Shown here: piece by piece, positions 1-6,077 of the stretch | Layout of the letters: each line of letters starts with the position of its first letter | Position numbering within the stretch: the stretch's first letter is position 1 | Origin: Bacillota bacterium | GTDB lineage: Bacteria; Bacillota; Bacilli; Alicyclobacillales; Alicyclobacillaceae | Direction of reading: 5' to 3' | DNA: 9,410 nt | NCBI GenBank assembly: GCA_021820805.1 | Contig: JAKADF010000090.1 | Span: 1-9,410, forward strand | Translations under genes and position numbers: made by a program | Notes under the pieces: generated by a model | Told to the model about the DNA's origin: nothing | The model's database searches: none | What the model saw: only the letters and a program-made list of their open reading frames with translations

Positions 1-243
1 CTAGCAAATCAGTCGGATTTTGCGAATGGTGCATGCCTCTTTACTGACAGCGCAGCAGCAATTAGACAGTTCCGCGAGCAGATAGACGCAGGAATGCTTG
101 GTGTAAACATTGGAGTCCCAGCACCAATGTCATTCTTCCCATTCTCTGGTTGGAAGAACTCCTTCTACGGCGACTTGCATGTTAATGGCCGCGACGGTGT
201 TGAGTTCTACACCCGCCGCAAGGTACTGACAGGCAGGTACTAA
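1..243 (+). CDS. mmsA: Methylmalonate-semialdehyde dehydrogenase (CoA-acylating), C-terminal fragment
   Basis: The 5' end lies outside the window. The visible 80 codons are the C-terminus of an aldehyde dehydrogenase superfamily protein. The stretch [20 protein letters not shown] followed by [20 protein letters not shown] and an end at LTGRY is characteristic of the MmsA/IolA subfamily rather than generic ALDHs. Family knowledge: these cytoplasmic enzymes oxidise methylmalonate or malonate semialdehyde with NAD+ and CoA to propionyl- or acetyl-CoA in valine, beta-alanine or myo-inositol breakdown. The catalytic Cys and cofactor-binding region are upstream and not visible. The gene ends at TAA and is followed by a hairpin terminator shared with the convergent small gene. 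Whether it belongs to an iol, valine or beta-alanine operon cannot be told from here. Confidence 0.93.
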   Translation, partial: LANQSDFANGACLFTDSAAAIRQFREQIDAGMLGVNIGVPAPMSFFPFSGWKNSFYGDLHVNGRDGVEFYTRRKVLTGRY

Positions 244-271
244 GAAGTATAACTTTTCTAATTTTGACATG

Positions 272-307
272 AAAAAGGGTTGCCGGAATGTACGGCAGCC
301 CTTTGTT
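272..307. terminator. Bidirectional hairpin terminator between mmsA and the YjcZ-like gene
   Basis: A 12-bp stem (AAAGGGTTGCCG at 274-285 with CGGCAGCCCTTT at 293-304, one G-U pair) encloses a 7-nt loop. On the + strand only a short, interrupted T tract follows (TTTGTT). On the - strand the hairpin is followed by an uninterrupted TTTTT, so it is the better terminator for the small - strand gene. It lies between two convergent stop codons, at 243 and 321. Confidence 0.85.
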
Positions 308-320
308 CACCTTATATCTT

Positions 321-446
321 TTAGTAACCGGCTCCACCGGCACAACTTGTTGCTGCTCCTGCATAAGGAACAAGCAGAATAAAGAGCACGAAAATGATAA
401 GGAATACGACAGCCCATCTTGTATACCCACCAAATGCTCCGTACAT
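321..446 (-). CDS. YjcZ-like small spore-associated membrane protein (41 aa)
   Basis: A 41-residue ORF on the minus strand starts at ATG (444-446) and ends at TAA (321-323). It reads MYGAFGGYTRW, then a hydrophobic stretch AVVFLIIFVLFILLVP (about residues 12-27), then a Gly/Ala-rich tail with one Cys, ending GGAGY. An aromatic/Gly-rich N-terminus before a single membrane helix rich in F/I/V/L is the pattern of the YjcZ/sporulation small-protein family (about 25-50 aa) common in Bacillus-type sporulators; the family call rests on this pattern. A strong ribosome binding site (GAGGGGGA, 453-460) sits 6 nt before the ATG, and a terminator follows the stop. It is single-gene and convergent with mmsA. 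The function of the family is poorly defined. The Gly/Ala tail after the helix is less typical, since many members stop right after it. Confidence 0.78.
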   Translation of the reverse strand: MYGAFGGYTRWAVVFLIIFVLFILLVPYAGAATSCAGGAGY

Positions 447-475
447 TGTAGGTCCCCCTCTCGATTAAGCTAAAA

Positions 476-484
476 TATGATATG
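476..484 (-). promoter_or_regulatory. Possible sigma-K-type -10 element for the YjcZ-like gene
   Basis: On the minus strand 476-484 reads CATATCATA, fitting the mother-cell sigma-K -10 consensus CATANNNTA, about 30 bases upstream of the small gene's start codon. The expected AC-type -35 about 16-17 bases further upstream is not clear, so this is tentative. Confidence 0.3.
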
Positions 485-593
485 GTTATTTGTTTCAATC
501 GGATGGGTACCGATGTCCTAGGTAAAAGCTAAATGTTGAGATTTTTTGCCCTTTGAAACATCAACATGTACACATACTAAAGGAGAATGTGTG

Positions 594-1973
594 ATGCAAT
601 TAGACTGGGAGAACATTGTATCATTTTCGTATGATGGGATTTATGTTGCAGATGGACAAGGCAGAACAATCTATGTGAGTCCTGGGTGTGAACGAAATTA
701 CGAAGTGCCGGCCGGTCATCTTCTCGGCCGCAATGTGGCCGATATTGAAAAGGAAGGAATCTTTACGCCATCTGTCGTCCTTCAGGTCATTAGGGCTAAA
801 AGACGGATTACCCTAATTCAAGATACGGGTTGTGGCAAAAGATTGATGGCTACAGGGAATCCGATTTTTGGAACTGATGGGAAACTCAATCTTGTTGTTT
901 GCAATTCAAGGGACATTACTGAGCTTTTGAATCTAAAGGAGCAACTGAAAGAAGTCGCAGAACAAGCGGACAGGTATCGTTCGGAACTGCTCGAACTTAG
1001 ACAAATGACCACTCAGATTCCTGGACTTGTTACGAAAAGTCCGGCTATGAGCCGGATTCTTGAATTAATACAAAAGGTAAGCAGGGTTGATTCGAATTTA
1101 GTGATTGAAGGTGAATCTGGAACTGGGAAAACCTTGGCAGCAAAAACAATTCATCGTCTCAGTCTGAGAAAGGATGGGCCTTTTATTTCTGTCAACTGTG
1201 GTGCCATTCCGGAGACACTTTTAGAAAGCGAACTGTTTGGTTATGAGGGTGGTGCATTTACGGGTGCGATGAAGGGTGGGAAAGCAGGGTTTTTTGAGTT
1301 GGCCGATGGCGGAACTTTGTTCTTAGATGAAATCGGTGAACTTCCTGTTTCATTGCAAGTAAAACTGTTACAGGCCTTGCAAGATAAGACGTGTACGCGA
1401 ATTGGCGGCAGAAAACCGATTCCTGTGGACTTTCGCCTTGTCGCAGCTACAAATCGAAATCTAGAAGAGATGGTTCAGAATCGAACATTTCGAGAGGATT
1501 TATACTATCGGCTGAATGTGATCTTAATTCATTTGCCGCCACTCTGCGAGCGCCTTGAGGATATTCCGGAATTGGCAACCCAATTTTTAAATCAATATAA
1601 CCAACTGTATGATAAAAATGTTCGATTAACTTTGGAAGCAATGCACACGTTGATGCATTATCCATGGCCAGGGAACGTAAGGCAATTGCAGAATACAATT
1701 GAGAAGATAGTTGTACTTTCGGACAAAGAGCAGATTACGGATAATGATCTCAAATATGTATTGTCTACTCCCCTTGATGTCGTTCATTCAGATACCCCAT
1801 TGACTTTGCCGTATGACGTAAAAGCAGCAGTTGCACATTTGGAACGAAAGTATATCCGAGAAGCTATGCGTAAAACGAATAGTACTCGAAAAACAGCTAC
1901 TCTTTTAAATCTTAGTCAGTCTACAGTTGTACGACGGTTAAAGGAGATTCAGTTTGATTCGTTTGAGTCATAA
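594..1973 (+). CDS. PAS-domain sigma-54-dependent transcriptional activator (enhancer-binding protein)
   Basis: 459 residues from ATG 594, chosen because AAAGGAG (579-585) lies 8 bases upstream; an in-frame TTG at 546 has no such site. Domains: an N-terminal PAS sensor (about 8-110, with DGIYVADGQGRTIYVSPG and ending near SRDITELL); a predicted coiled-coil linker (about 112-138); an AAA+ sigma-54 interaction domain (about 145-375) with Walker A GESGTGKT (173-180), the sigma-54-contacting loop GAFTGA (220-225), Walker B TLFLDE (241-246), an arginine-finger region REDLYYRLN (300-308) and WPGNVRQL (358-365); and a C-terminal helix-turn-helix (about 418-452, NSTRKTATLLNLSQ...TVVRRLKEI). There is no receiver domain, so control is probably through PAS ligand binding, not phosphorylation. 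All ATPase motifs are intact. The adjacent -24/-12 promoter and repeat array make the transporter-nitrilase operon its likely target. The PAS ligand is unknown. No clear promoter is visible in 485-593. Confidence 0.95.
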   Translation: MQLDWENIVSFSYDGIYVADGQGRTIYVSPGCERNYEVPAGHLLGRNVADIEKEGIFTPSVVLQVIRAKRRITLIQDTGCGKRLMATGNPIFGTDGKLNLVVCNSRDITELLNLKEQLKEVAEQADRYRSELLELRQMTTQIPGLVTKSPAMSRILELIQKVSRVDSNLVIEGESGTGKTLAAKTIHRLSLRKDGPFISVNCGAIPETLLESELFGYEGGAFTGAMKGGKAGFFELADGGTLFLDEIGELPVSLQVKLLQALQDKTCTRIGGRKPIPVDFRLVAATNRNLEEMVQNRTFREDLYYRLNVILIHLPPLCERLEDIPELATQFLNQYNQLYDKNVRLTLEAMHTLMHYPWPGNVRQLQNTIEKIVVLSDKEQITDNDLKYVLSTPLDVVHSDTPLTLPYDVKAAVAHLERKYIREAMRKTNSTRKTATLLNLSQSTVVRRLKEIQFDSFES

Positions 1974-2004
1974 TGAATCAAATTTTGAATCAAAATGACT
2001 CGAA
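1962..2004 (+). promoter_or_regulatory. Putative enhancer (UAS) array for the sigma-54 activator
   Basis: Two tandem dyads are visible. Site 1 (1962-1982) is TTTGAGTCA, 3 nt, TGAATCAAA. Site 2 (1984-2004) is TTTGAATCA, 3 nt, TGACTCGAA. Their centres are 22 bp apart, about two helical turns, so both sites face the same side of DNA. They lie about 106 and 128 bp upstream of the predicted start site, a normal distance for enhancer-binding proteins. Site 1 overlaps the activator's stop codon. Binding by the neighbouring activator is inference. Confidence 0.65.
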
Positions 2005-2072
2005 TCTATTTTCAAGATAGCAAAAATCGATTGTATCAATTCAAAATACGCGTTCATAGCGGTCTATCAAAG

Positions 2073-2089
2073 TTGGCATGATATTTGCA
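2073..2089 (+). promoter_or_regulatory. Sigma-54 (-24/-12) promoter of the transporter-nitrilase operon
   Basis: The sequence TTGGCATGATATTTGCA matches the sigma-54 consensus TGGCACG-N4-TTGCA with one mismatch (T for C in CACG). The invariant GG (2075-2076) and GC (2087-2088) are separated by exactly 10 bases. Transcription would start near 2100, leaving a leader of about 34 bases before ATG 2134. The preceding gene encodes a sigma-54 activator, which strongly supports the call. Confidence 0.92.
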
Positions 2090-2133
2090 CCTATAATATT
2101 CCGAATTTTATTATAATAAAAGGAGGAACAGTC

Positions 2134-3462
2134 ATGCAGGGAGAAGTGCTCACACGTGAAGGAAGACGAGCGCTGGTTGCGGCATTCTTTGGTTTTTTTA
2201 CAGACATGATTGACGTATACCTGCCAGTCATTGCGCTAGGTCCGGCAATGGCGTATTTTGAACCTAAAAATCTCCCAAGTGCAATATCGTCAACGCTGTA
2301 CTACCTTATTTTCGCTCTTTCGCTTTTGGGAAGGCCCATTGGTTCCATCATTTTTGGTCATTTTGGGGATAAAATCGGCAGACGTAAAACGACTCTGATA
2401 TCGGTGGCAGGATTCGGAGTCTCAACATTTCTGATTGCCCTCTTGCCTGGCTATAAATTTTGGGGGTTGACGGGGATTGTGCTATTAGCAGCTTTACGCT
2501 TGATAGACGGAGTATTCCTAGGCGGCGAATATACTGGTGCAAACCCGCTTGCTATGGAATATTGCCCCAAGCAAAAACGTGGTCCTTTCGGTGCTTTAAT
2601 TAATACGGGATTTCCCGCAGGCCTCGCAGTCGTTTCGATTATTACTGCCATCACGTTAAATATTATGCCTGCAACTGGACCTGATTCGGTTTATTCAATC
2701 TGGGGCTGGCGTGTTCCATTCCTATTTGGTGCTGTGCTCTCTCTGATTCTTTTCTACTACTACTATCACCAAGTCCCAGAATCCAGAGTTTGGGAAGAAT
2801 CAACGACGAAAGCCGATTCTCCGTTGAAAGACTTGTTTACAGGGCACAACCTCAGAACCTTAATTCAGGTATTTGTCATGATGACTGGGGCATGGTTTAC
2901 CATCAACGGTGTTACGTCGGCACTTCCCGGGGTTCTCAATTTCCTTCATGTATCCAACACCGTTACAACAAATGCTCAATTAGTAGCGAATATAGCTCTT
3001 ATTCTTGTATATGTGCCAATAGGTGCATTAGGTCAAAAAATTGGAAGACGGAAAGTTCTTATTCTGCTTGGAATCTCAAGTTTTATAGTTGCCCCTCTGC
3101 TCTACTATGTTCTCGTTCATTCCGGGTATCACAGTGCTGTAAGCGTTTTCGCTCTAGCTATTCTTATTAACTTGCTTGTAACACCTGTTTGGGCGATTGT
3201 TACCGCTTATATTACTGAAAGCTTTAATACAGAAGTGCGTGCATCGGGTTATGGCATTGGTTACAGTCTAGCAGCGATTATCCCTTCTTTCTCCTCTTTT
3301 TACATGTTAGCTCTGAAACAGGTAATGCCTTACCAATATACACAGATTGTCATCTTGATGTTAGGTGGGCTCTTTATGGCTATTGGTGCACTAGCCGGCC
3401 CTGAACGGAAAGATGTATCGTTTACTGATTCAAGCTATTCGAACAATAATATCGCCAATTGA
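2134..3462 (+). CDS. MFS metabolite:H+ symporter (MHS family), probable substrate importer for the nitrilase
   Basis: 442 residues with a hydrophobicity pattern consistent with 12 transmembrane helices. The start is set by AAAAGGAGGA (2118-2127) before ATG 2134. The MFS motif A is clear in the loop after helix 2 (FGHFGDKIGRRK, residues 74-85), with a weaker second copy in the C-terminal half (GALGQKIGRRK). The segment RLIDGVFLGGEYTGA with EYCPKQKRG (about 122-150) is typical of the metabolite:H+ symporter group (ProP, KgtP, ShiA and relatives). An acidic pair in helix 1 (FTDMID, about 22-27) replaces the more usual EWYD. These transporters import organic acids or zwitterions with protons across the cytoplasmic membrane. 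It is the first gene behind the -24/-12 promoter, 19 bases from the nitrilase. Import of a nitrile-bearing compound is inferred from context; export of the acid product is possible. Confidence 0.9.
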   Translation: MQGEVLTREGRRALVAAFFGFFTDMIDVYLPVIALGPAMAYFEPKNLPSAISSTLYYLIFALSLLGRPIGSIIFGHFGDKIGRRKTTLISVAGFGVSTFLIALLPGYKFWGLTGIVLLAALRLIDGVFLGGEYTGANPLAMEYCPKQKRGPFGALINTGFPAGLAVVSIITAITLNIMPATGPDSVYSIWGWRVPFLFGAVLSLILFYYYYHQVPESRVWEESTTKADSPLKDLFTGHNLRTLIQVFVMMTGAWFTINGVTSALPGVLNFLHVSNTVTTNAQLVANIALILVYVPIGALGQKIGRRKVLILLGISSFIVAPLLYYVLVHSGYHSAVSVFALAILINLLVTPVWAIVTAYITESFNTEVRASGYGIGYSLAAIIPSFSSFYMLALKQVMPYQYTQIVILMLGGLFMAIGALAGPERKDVSFTDSSYSNNNIAN

Positions 3463-3481
3463 TATGAAAGGAAGAATTAAA

Positions 3482-4537
3482 ATGTCAGGAGACATATACC
3501 CAAAATTTGTTGCTGCAGCAGTTCAGGCAGCGCCAGTATTTCTAGATAGAGATGCAACGATTGGAAAAGTTGACAGGCTCGTTGGAGAGGCAGCAGCCAA
3601 AGGAGCACAACTCGTTGTTTTTGGAGAATCTTTTATACCTGCTTTTCCGGTATGGAATATTATTTATGCACCGATAGACCAACACCCATTCTTTCGTCGC
3701 TTGTTTGATAATGCTGTAGAGATTCCAAGCCCTCAGTTCGATAGAATATGTGCAATAGCCAGGTCACATCGTGTGTATTTGTCTATAGGGATAACGGAAA
3801 AAGGTTCCGTAAGTATGGGAGCAATGTGGAATACGAACCTGTTGATTGATCCGAATGGTAAACTGGTTAATCGCCATCGCAAACTTGTCCCAACATGGGC
3901 AGAAAAATTGACATGGGCGAACGGAGATGCTGCATATTTACGTGCGGAAAGTACCGAAGTTGGACGCCTTGGAACCCTTATTTGCGGTGAAAACACAAAT
4001 ACCTTGTCGAGATTTGCGTTGCTCGCGCAAGGTGAACAAGTGCATATTGCAACATATCCTCCAGCTTGGCCATTCCATCGGACAGGCGGCGGACATAATT
4101 ATAATTTAACAGAGGCAATTCGTATTCGCTCTGCCGCACATGCATTCGAAGGAAAGGTGTTCAATATCGTTGCTTCATGTTCTTTAGATGAGCAGGCAAT
4201 TGAAATTCTTTCGCAGGGCGATGCCTCCATCCGCGCTCTTCTTGAATCTTGCCCGCGGCCCGTATCTATGATTTTGGGACCAATGGGAGAATATCTTGCA
4301 GATCCGCTTGTTGGTGAAGAAGGAATGGTAATCGCACAGATTGATGTAAGTCAAAGTATAGAACATAAGCAAGCACATGATATTGTTGGATACTACAATC
4401 GTTTCGACATTTATCGCTTTACGGTTAATGCAACACCAAACGAGCCAATTCGTGTGATTCGAGATGATAGTGAAAGGGCGCCGAATGAAGTGGACTTGAC
4501 TCTCGACAGAATTTCGAACGCAGAAACGGCTTGGTAA
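3482..4537 (+). CDS. Nitrilase (carbon-nitrogen hydrolase superfamily)
   Basis: 351 residues from ATG 3482, with AAAGGAAG (3467-3474) 7 bases upstream; upstream in-frame starts overlap or abut the transporter gene. The nitrilase triad is complete: Glu49 (VVFGES), Lys134 (HRKLVPT) and the nucleophile Cys168 (LICGENTN). A second conserved Glu follows the Lys motif (Glu141, AEKLTW). Length and the HRKLVPTWAEKLTW...GD segment fit branch-1 nitrilases rather than amidases, carbamoylases or NAD synthetase domains. Family chemistry: R-CN + 2 H2O gives R-COOH + NH3 in the cytoplasm, often by spiral oligomers. After the catalytic Cys it carries Gly (CGE) where many characterised aliphatic and aryl nitrilases have Trp (CWE), so the substrate class should not be assumed. 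It is the second and last gene of the sigma-54 operon, followed by a strong terminator. Confidence 0.92.
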   Translation: MSGDIYPKFVAAAVQAAPVFLDRDATIGKVDRLVGEAAAKGAQLVVFGESFIPAFPVWNIIYAPIDQHPFFRRLFDNAVEIPSPQFDRICAIARSHRVYLSIGITEKGSVSMGAMWNTNLLIDPNGKLVNRHRKLVPTWAEKLTWANGDAAYLRAESTEVGRLGTLICGENTNTLSRFALLAQGEQVHIATYPPAWPFHRTGGGHNYNLTEAIRIRSAAHAFEGKVFNIVASCSLDEQAIEILSQGDASIRALLESCPRPVSMILGPMGEYLADPLVGEEGMVIAQIDVSQSIEHKQAHDIVGYYNRFDIYRFTVNATPNEPIRVIRDDSERAPNEVDLTLDRISNAETAW

Positions 4538-4568
4538 CGAATTGTAATAAAAGATAACAGAGATAGAG

Positions 4569-4599
4569 AAGCCGCACGAGTAACTGGTGCGGTTTTTTT
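4569..4599 (+). terminator. Rho-independent terminator of the transporter-nitrilase operon
   Basis: A 9-bp stem (AAGCCGCAC 4569-4577 with GTGCGGTTT 4587-4595, one G-U pair) encloses a 9-nt loop, with a run of seven T (4593-4599). It starts 32 bases after the nitrilase stop codon. Confidence 0.93.
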
Positions 4600-4600
4600 A

Positions 4601-4629
4601 TTGAGAATCTTTCAGATATTGAGTAAAAT
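4601..4629 (+). promoter_or_regulatory. Sigma-A promoter of the M24 peptidase gene
   Basis: TTGAGA (4601-4606), a 17-base spacer and TAAAAT (4624-4629) match the housekeeping consensus at 5/6 and 5/6. Transcription would begin about 4636, just before the GGAGG at 4646. The -35 box begins two bases after the T tract of the preceding terminator. Confidence 0.75.
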
Positions 4630-4657
4630 GGCGTTGCTTGTAATTGGAGGTGTCTAT

Positions 4658-5911
4658 GTGAACCAAGAGTTTTTTCGGAACAATCGGATAGGTCTTATGA
4701 ATCAAATAGAAGATAATTCATTGGTGATTTTGTTTTCGGGTGAGAGCGTGCAGCGTTCTGAGGATGAATTATATCCGTATACGCCAAACCGTAATTTTTT
4801 TTACCTGACGGGTGTCATGAAAGAACGAGTTGTATTATTGTTGACAAAGGTTAAAGGTAAAGTTAATGAGCAATTATTTATAGAGAAGGTTGACCCGAAT
4901 GTTGAGAAGTGGAATGGCAACATGCTTTCAGGGGAAGAAGCAAAGAACATATCGGGTGTCACATCAATCTTCTATACGTGCGATTTTCACTCGACTCTAG
5001 CCAAATTGAACCGTTTTGGGACATTTAAAAATGTATATTTGGATTTGGGACGTATGACGTGGCAAGGCCCCCTGTCGGGTACGCAAACTTTTGCTTCAGA
5101 AATTACTGCGAAATATCCCTACTTAATTCTCCAAAATGTATATCCGATATTATGCAGCCTCCGTCGGGTTAAATCCAAAGTTGAAGTTGAACGGATTCAG
5201 AAAGCGATAGATATTACTGAAAAAGGTATCTTGGCAGCAATAGATCATGCCCGCCCAGAAATGATGGAATATGAATTAGAAGCCCATTATGATTTTGCTT
5301 TAAAAACATCTGGGGTGGGTCCTGGATTTCGTTCCATCATTGGTTCAGGGAAAAACGCAACAATTATGCACTATGTAGAAAATAACAATGCAGTAAGGGA
5401 AAATAACCTCGTGCTGATGGATGTTGGTGCAGAATACGGGCTTTATAAGGCTGATATTACCCGTACTTTTCCGATAAATGGGAAGTTTACTGAAAGACAG
5501 CGCAAAATTTATGAAATTGTCCTGCAAGCTGAACTCAAAACGATTGAGGCCATCAAACCAGGAATTTTGCATAAAGAGCTGAACGAGATTACAAAGCGGA
5601 TTTTAGCAGATGGATTAAAGGAAATTGGAGTCATCAAAGAAGACGTGGAACTTGAGACCTACTATTTTTACAATGTAAGCCATTATCTTGGACTCGATAC
5701 CCACGATGTTGGTGAGTATGACAAATTGGAAACCAATATGGTTTTGACGGTTGAACCAGGCATTTATATTCCAGAAGAATCAATCGGCATACGCATAGAA
5801 GATGATGTACTTGTCACTGAGAACGGCTGCGAGGTTCTGTCGAAAAATATTATCAAGGCTCCTGATGAAATAGAAGCTAGAATGGCACGAAGCATGAAAC
5901 TGCAAGTTTAA
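4658..5911 (+). CDS. M24-family metallopeptidase (Xaa-Pro aminopeptidase / prolidase type)
   Basis: 417 residues from GTG 4658, with GGAGG (4646-4650) 7 bases upstream. The longer in-frame reading from TTG 4601 begins inside the promoter -35 box and is rejected. The N-terminal part (about 1-165, with GESVQRSEDELYPYTPNRNF and FYLTGV) resembles the aminopeptidase P N-domain. The C-terminal pita-bread domain carries the full dinuclear metal site: Asp255 (MDVGAE), Asp266 (ADITRTFP), His342 (SHYLGLDTHD), Glu366 (VEPGIY) and Glu381 (RIEDD). His238 (IMHY) and His349 match the catalytic histidines of E. coli PepP. There is no signal peptide, so it should be cytoplasmic. The family cleaves Xaa-Pro bonds and usually needs Mn2+. 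It has its own promoter and appears to be transcribed alone, so a link to the nitrilase unit is not indicated. Confidence 0.92.
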   Translation: MNQEFFRNNRIGLMNQIEDNSLVILFSGESVQRSEDELYPYTPNRNFFYLTGVMKERVVLLLTKVKGKVNEQLFIEKVDPNVEKWNGNMLSGEEAKNISGVTSIFYTCDFHSTLAKLNRFGTFKNVYLDLGRMTWQGPLSGTQTFASEITAKYPYLILQNVYPILCSLRRVKSKVEVERIQKAIDITEKGILAAIDHARPEMMEYELEAHYDFALKTSGVGPGFRSIIGSGKNATIMHYVENNNAVRENNLVLMDVGAEYGLYKADITRTFPINGKFTERQRKIYEIVLQAELKTIEAIKPGILHKELNEITKRILADGLKEIGVIKEDVELETYYFYNVSHYLGLDTHDVGEYDKLETNMVLTVEPGIYIPEESIGIRIEDDVLVTENGCEVLSKNIIKAPDEIEARMARSMKLQV

Positions 5912-5957
5912 TGAAAATGAACTGGTGTCCGCTTGATATCAGGCATGGGCGGATCTA

Positions 5958-6025
5958 CATAATAAAACCTCTTGTCCCCTATTGAACACAGTATGTGTAC
6001 TTGAGACAATGAGGTTTTTATTATG
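5958..6025. terminator. Long imperfect hairpin, probable bidirectional terminator after the M24 peptidase gene
   Basis: The arms CATAATAAAACCTCTTGTC (5958-5976) and 6005-6025 (GACAA-T-GAGGTTTT-T-ATTATG) pair along their whole length with only two single-T bulges. The 28-nt interval holds a small inner hairpin (ACACA 5986-5990, TGTGT 5994-5998). A-rich flanks on one side and TTTTTATTAT on the other give terminator character on both strands. A weak sigma-A-like match (TTGAGA 6001-6006, 17 bases, TGGAAT 6024-6029) overlaps the right arm and could drive the lipoprotein gene. Confidence 0.6.
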
Positions 6026-6077
6026 GAATGGTGTGAAAGTTTCCCTTATACCGGAGTTAAAGAGAGGTGCCGAGTAT

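Noticed and set aside
546..593. Longer N-terminus for the sigma-54 activator from TTG at 546
   Set aside because: No ribosome binding site precedes it. AAAGGAG at 579-585 is ideally placed for ATG 594, and the PAS domain begins directly after that.
2092..2117. Two perfect TATAAT hexamers (2092-2097 and 2112-2117) suggesting a sigma-A promoter for the transporter
   Set aside because: No acceptable -35 lies 16-18 bases upstream of either: TTGGCA gives a 13-base spacer, TTGCAC gives 21. The -24/-12 match explains the site better, although a weak secondary promoter is not excluded.
2790..3170. 126-codon second-frame ORF inside the transporter gene
   Set aside because: It lies wholly within a conserved MFS gene, has a Ser/Cys-rich low-quality translation and no ribosome binding site.
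3413..3481. Nitrilase start overlapping the end of the transporter gene
   Set aside because: The strong AAAGGAAG at 3467-3474 fits ATG 3482, and the nitrilase family fold begins shortly after that Met.
4601..4657. M24 peptidase beginning at TTG 4601
   Set aside because: This codon is part of the -35 box of a good sigma-A promoter. GGAGG at 4646 points to GTG 4658.
5912..5957. Short palindromic words (TGATATCA, CCGC...GCGG) after the M24 peptidase gene
   Set aside because: Arms of 4-5 bases are expected by chance at this length; the hairpin at 5958-6025 is the real structure.
5982..6077. Extra N-terminal residues on the lipoprotein from 5982
   Set aside because: The extension runs through the hairpin and would bury the signal peptide and lipobox. 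AGAGAGGTG fits ATG 6078.
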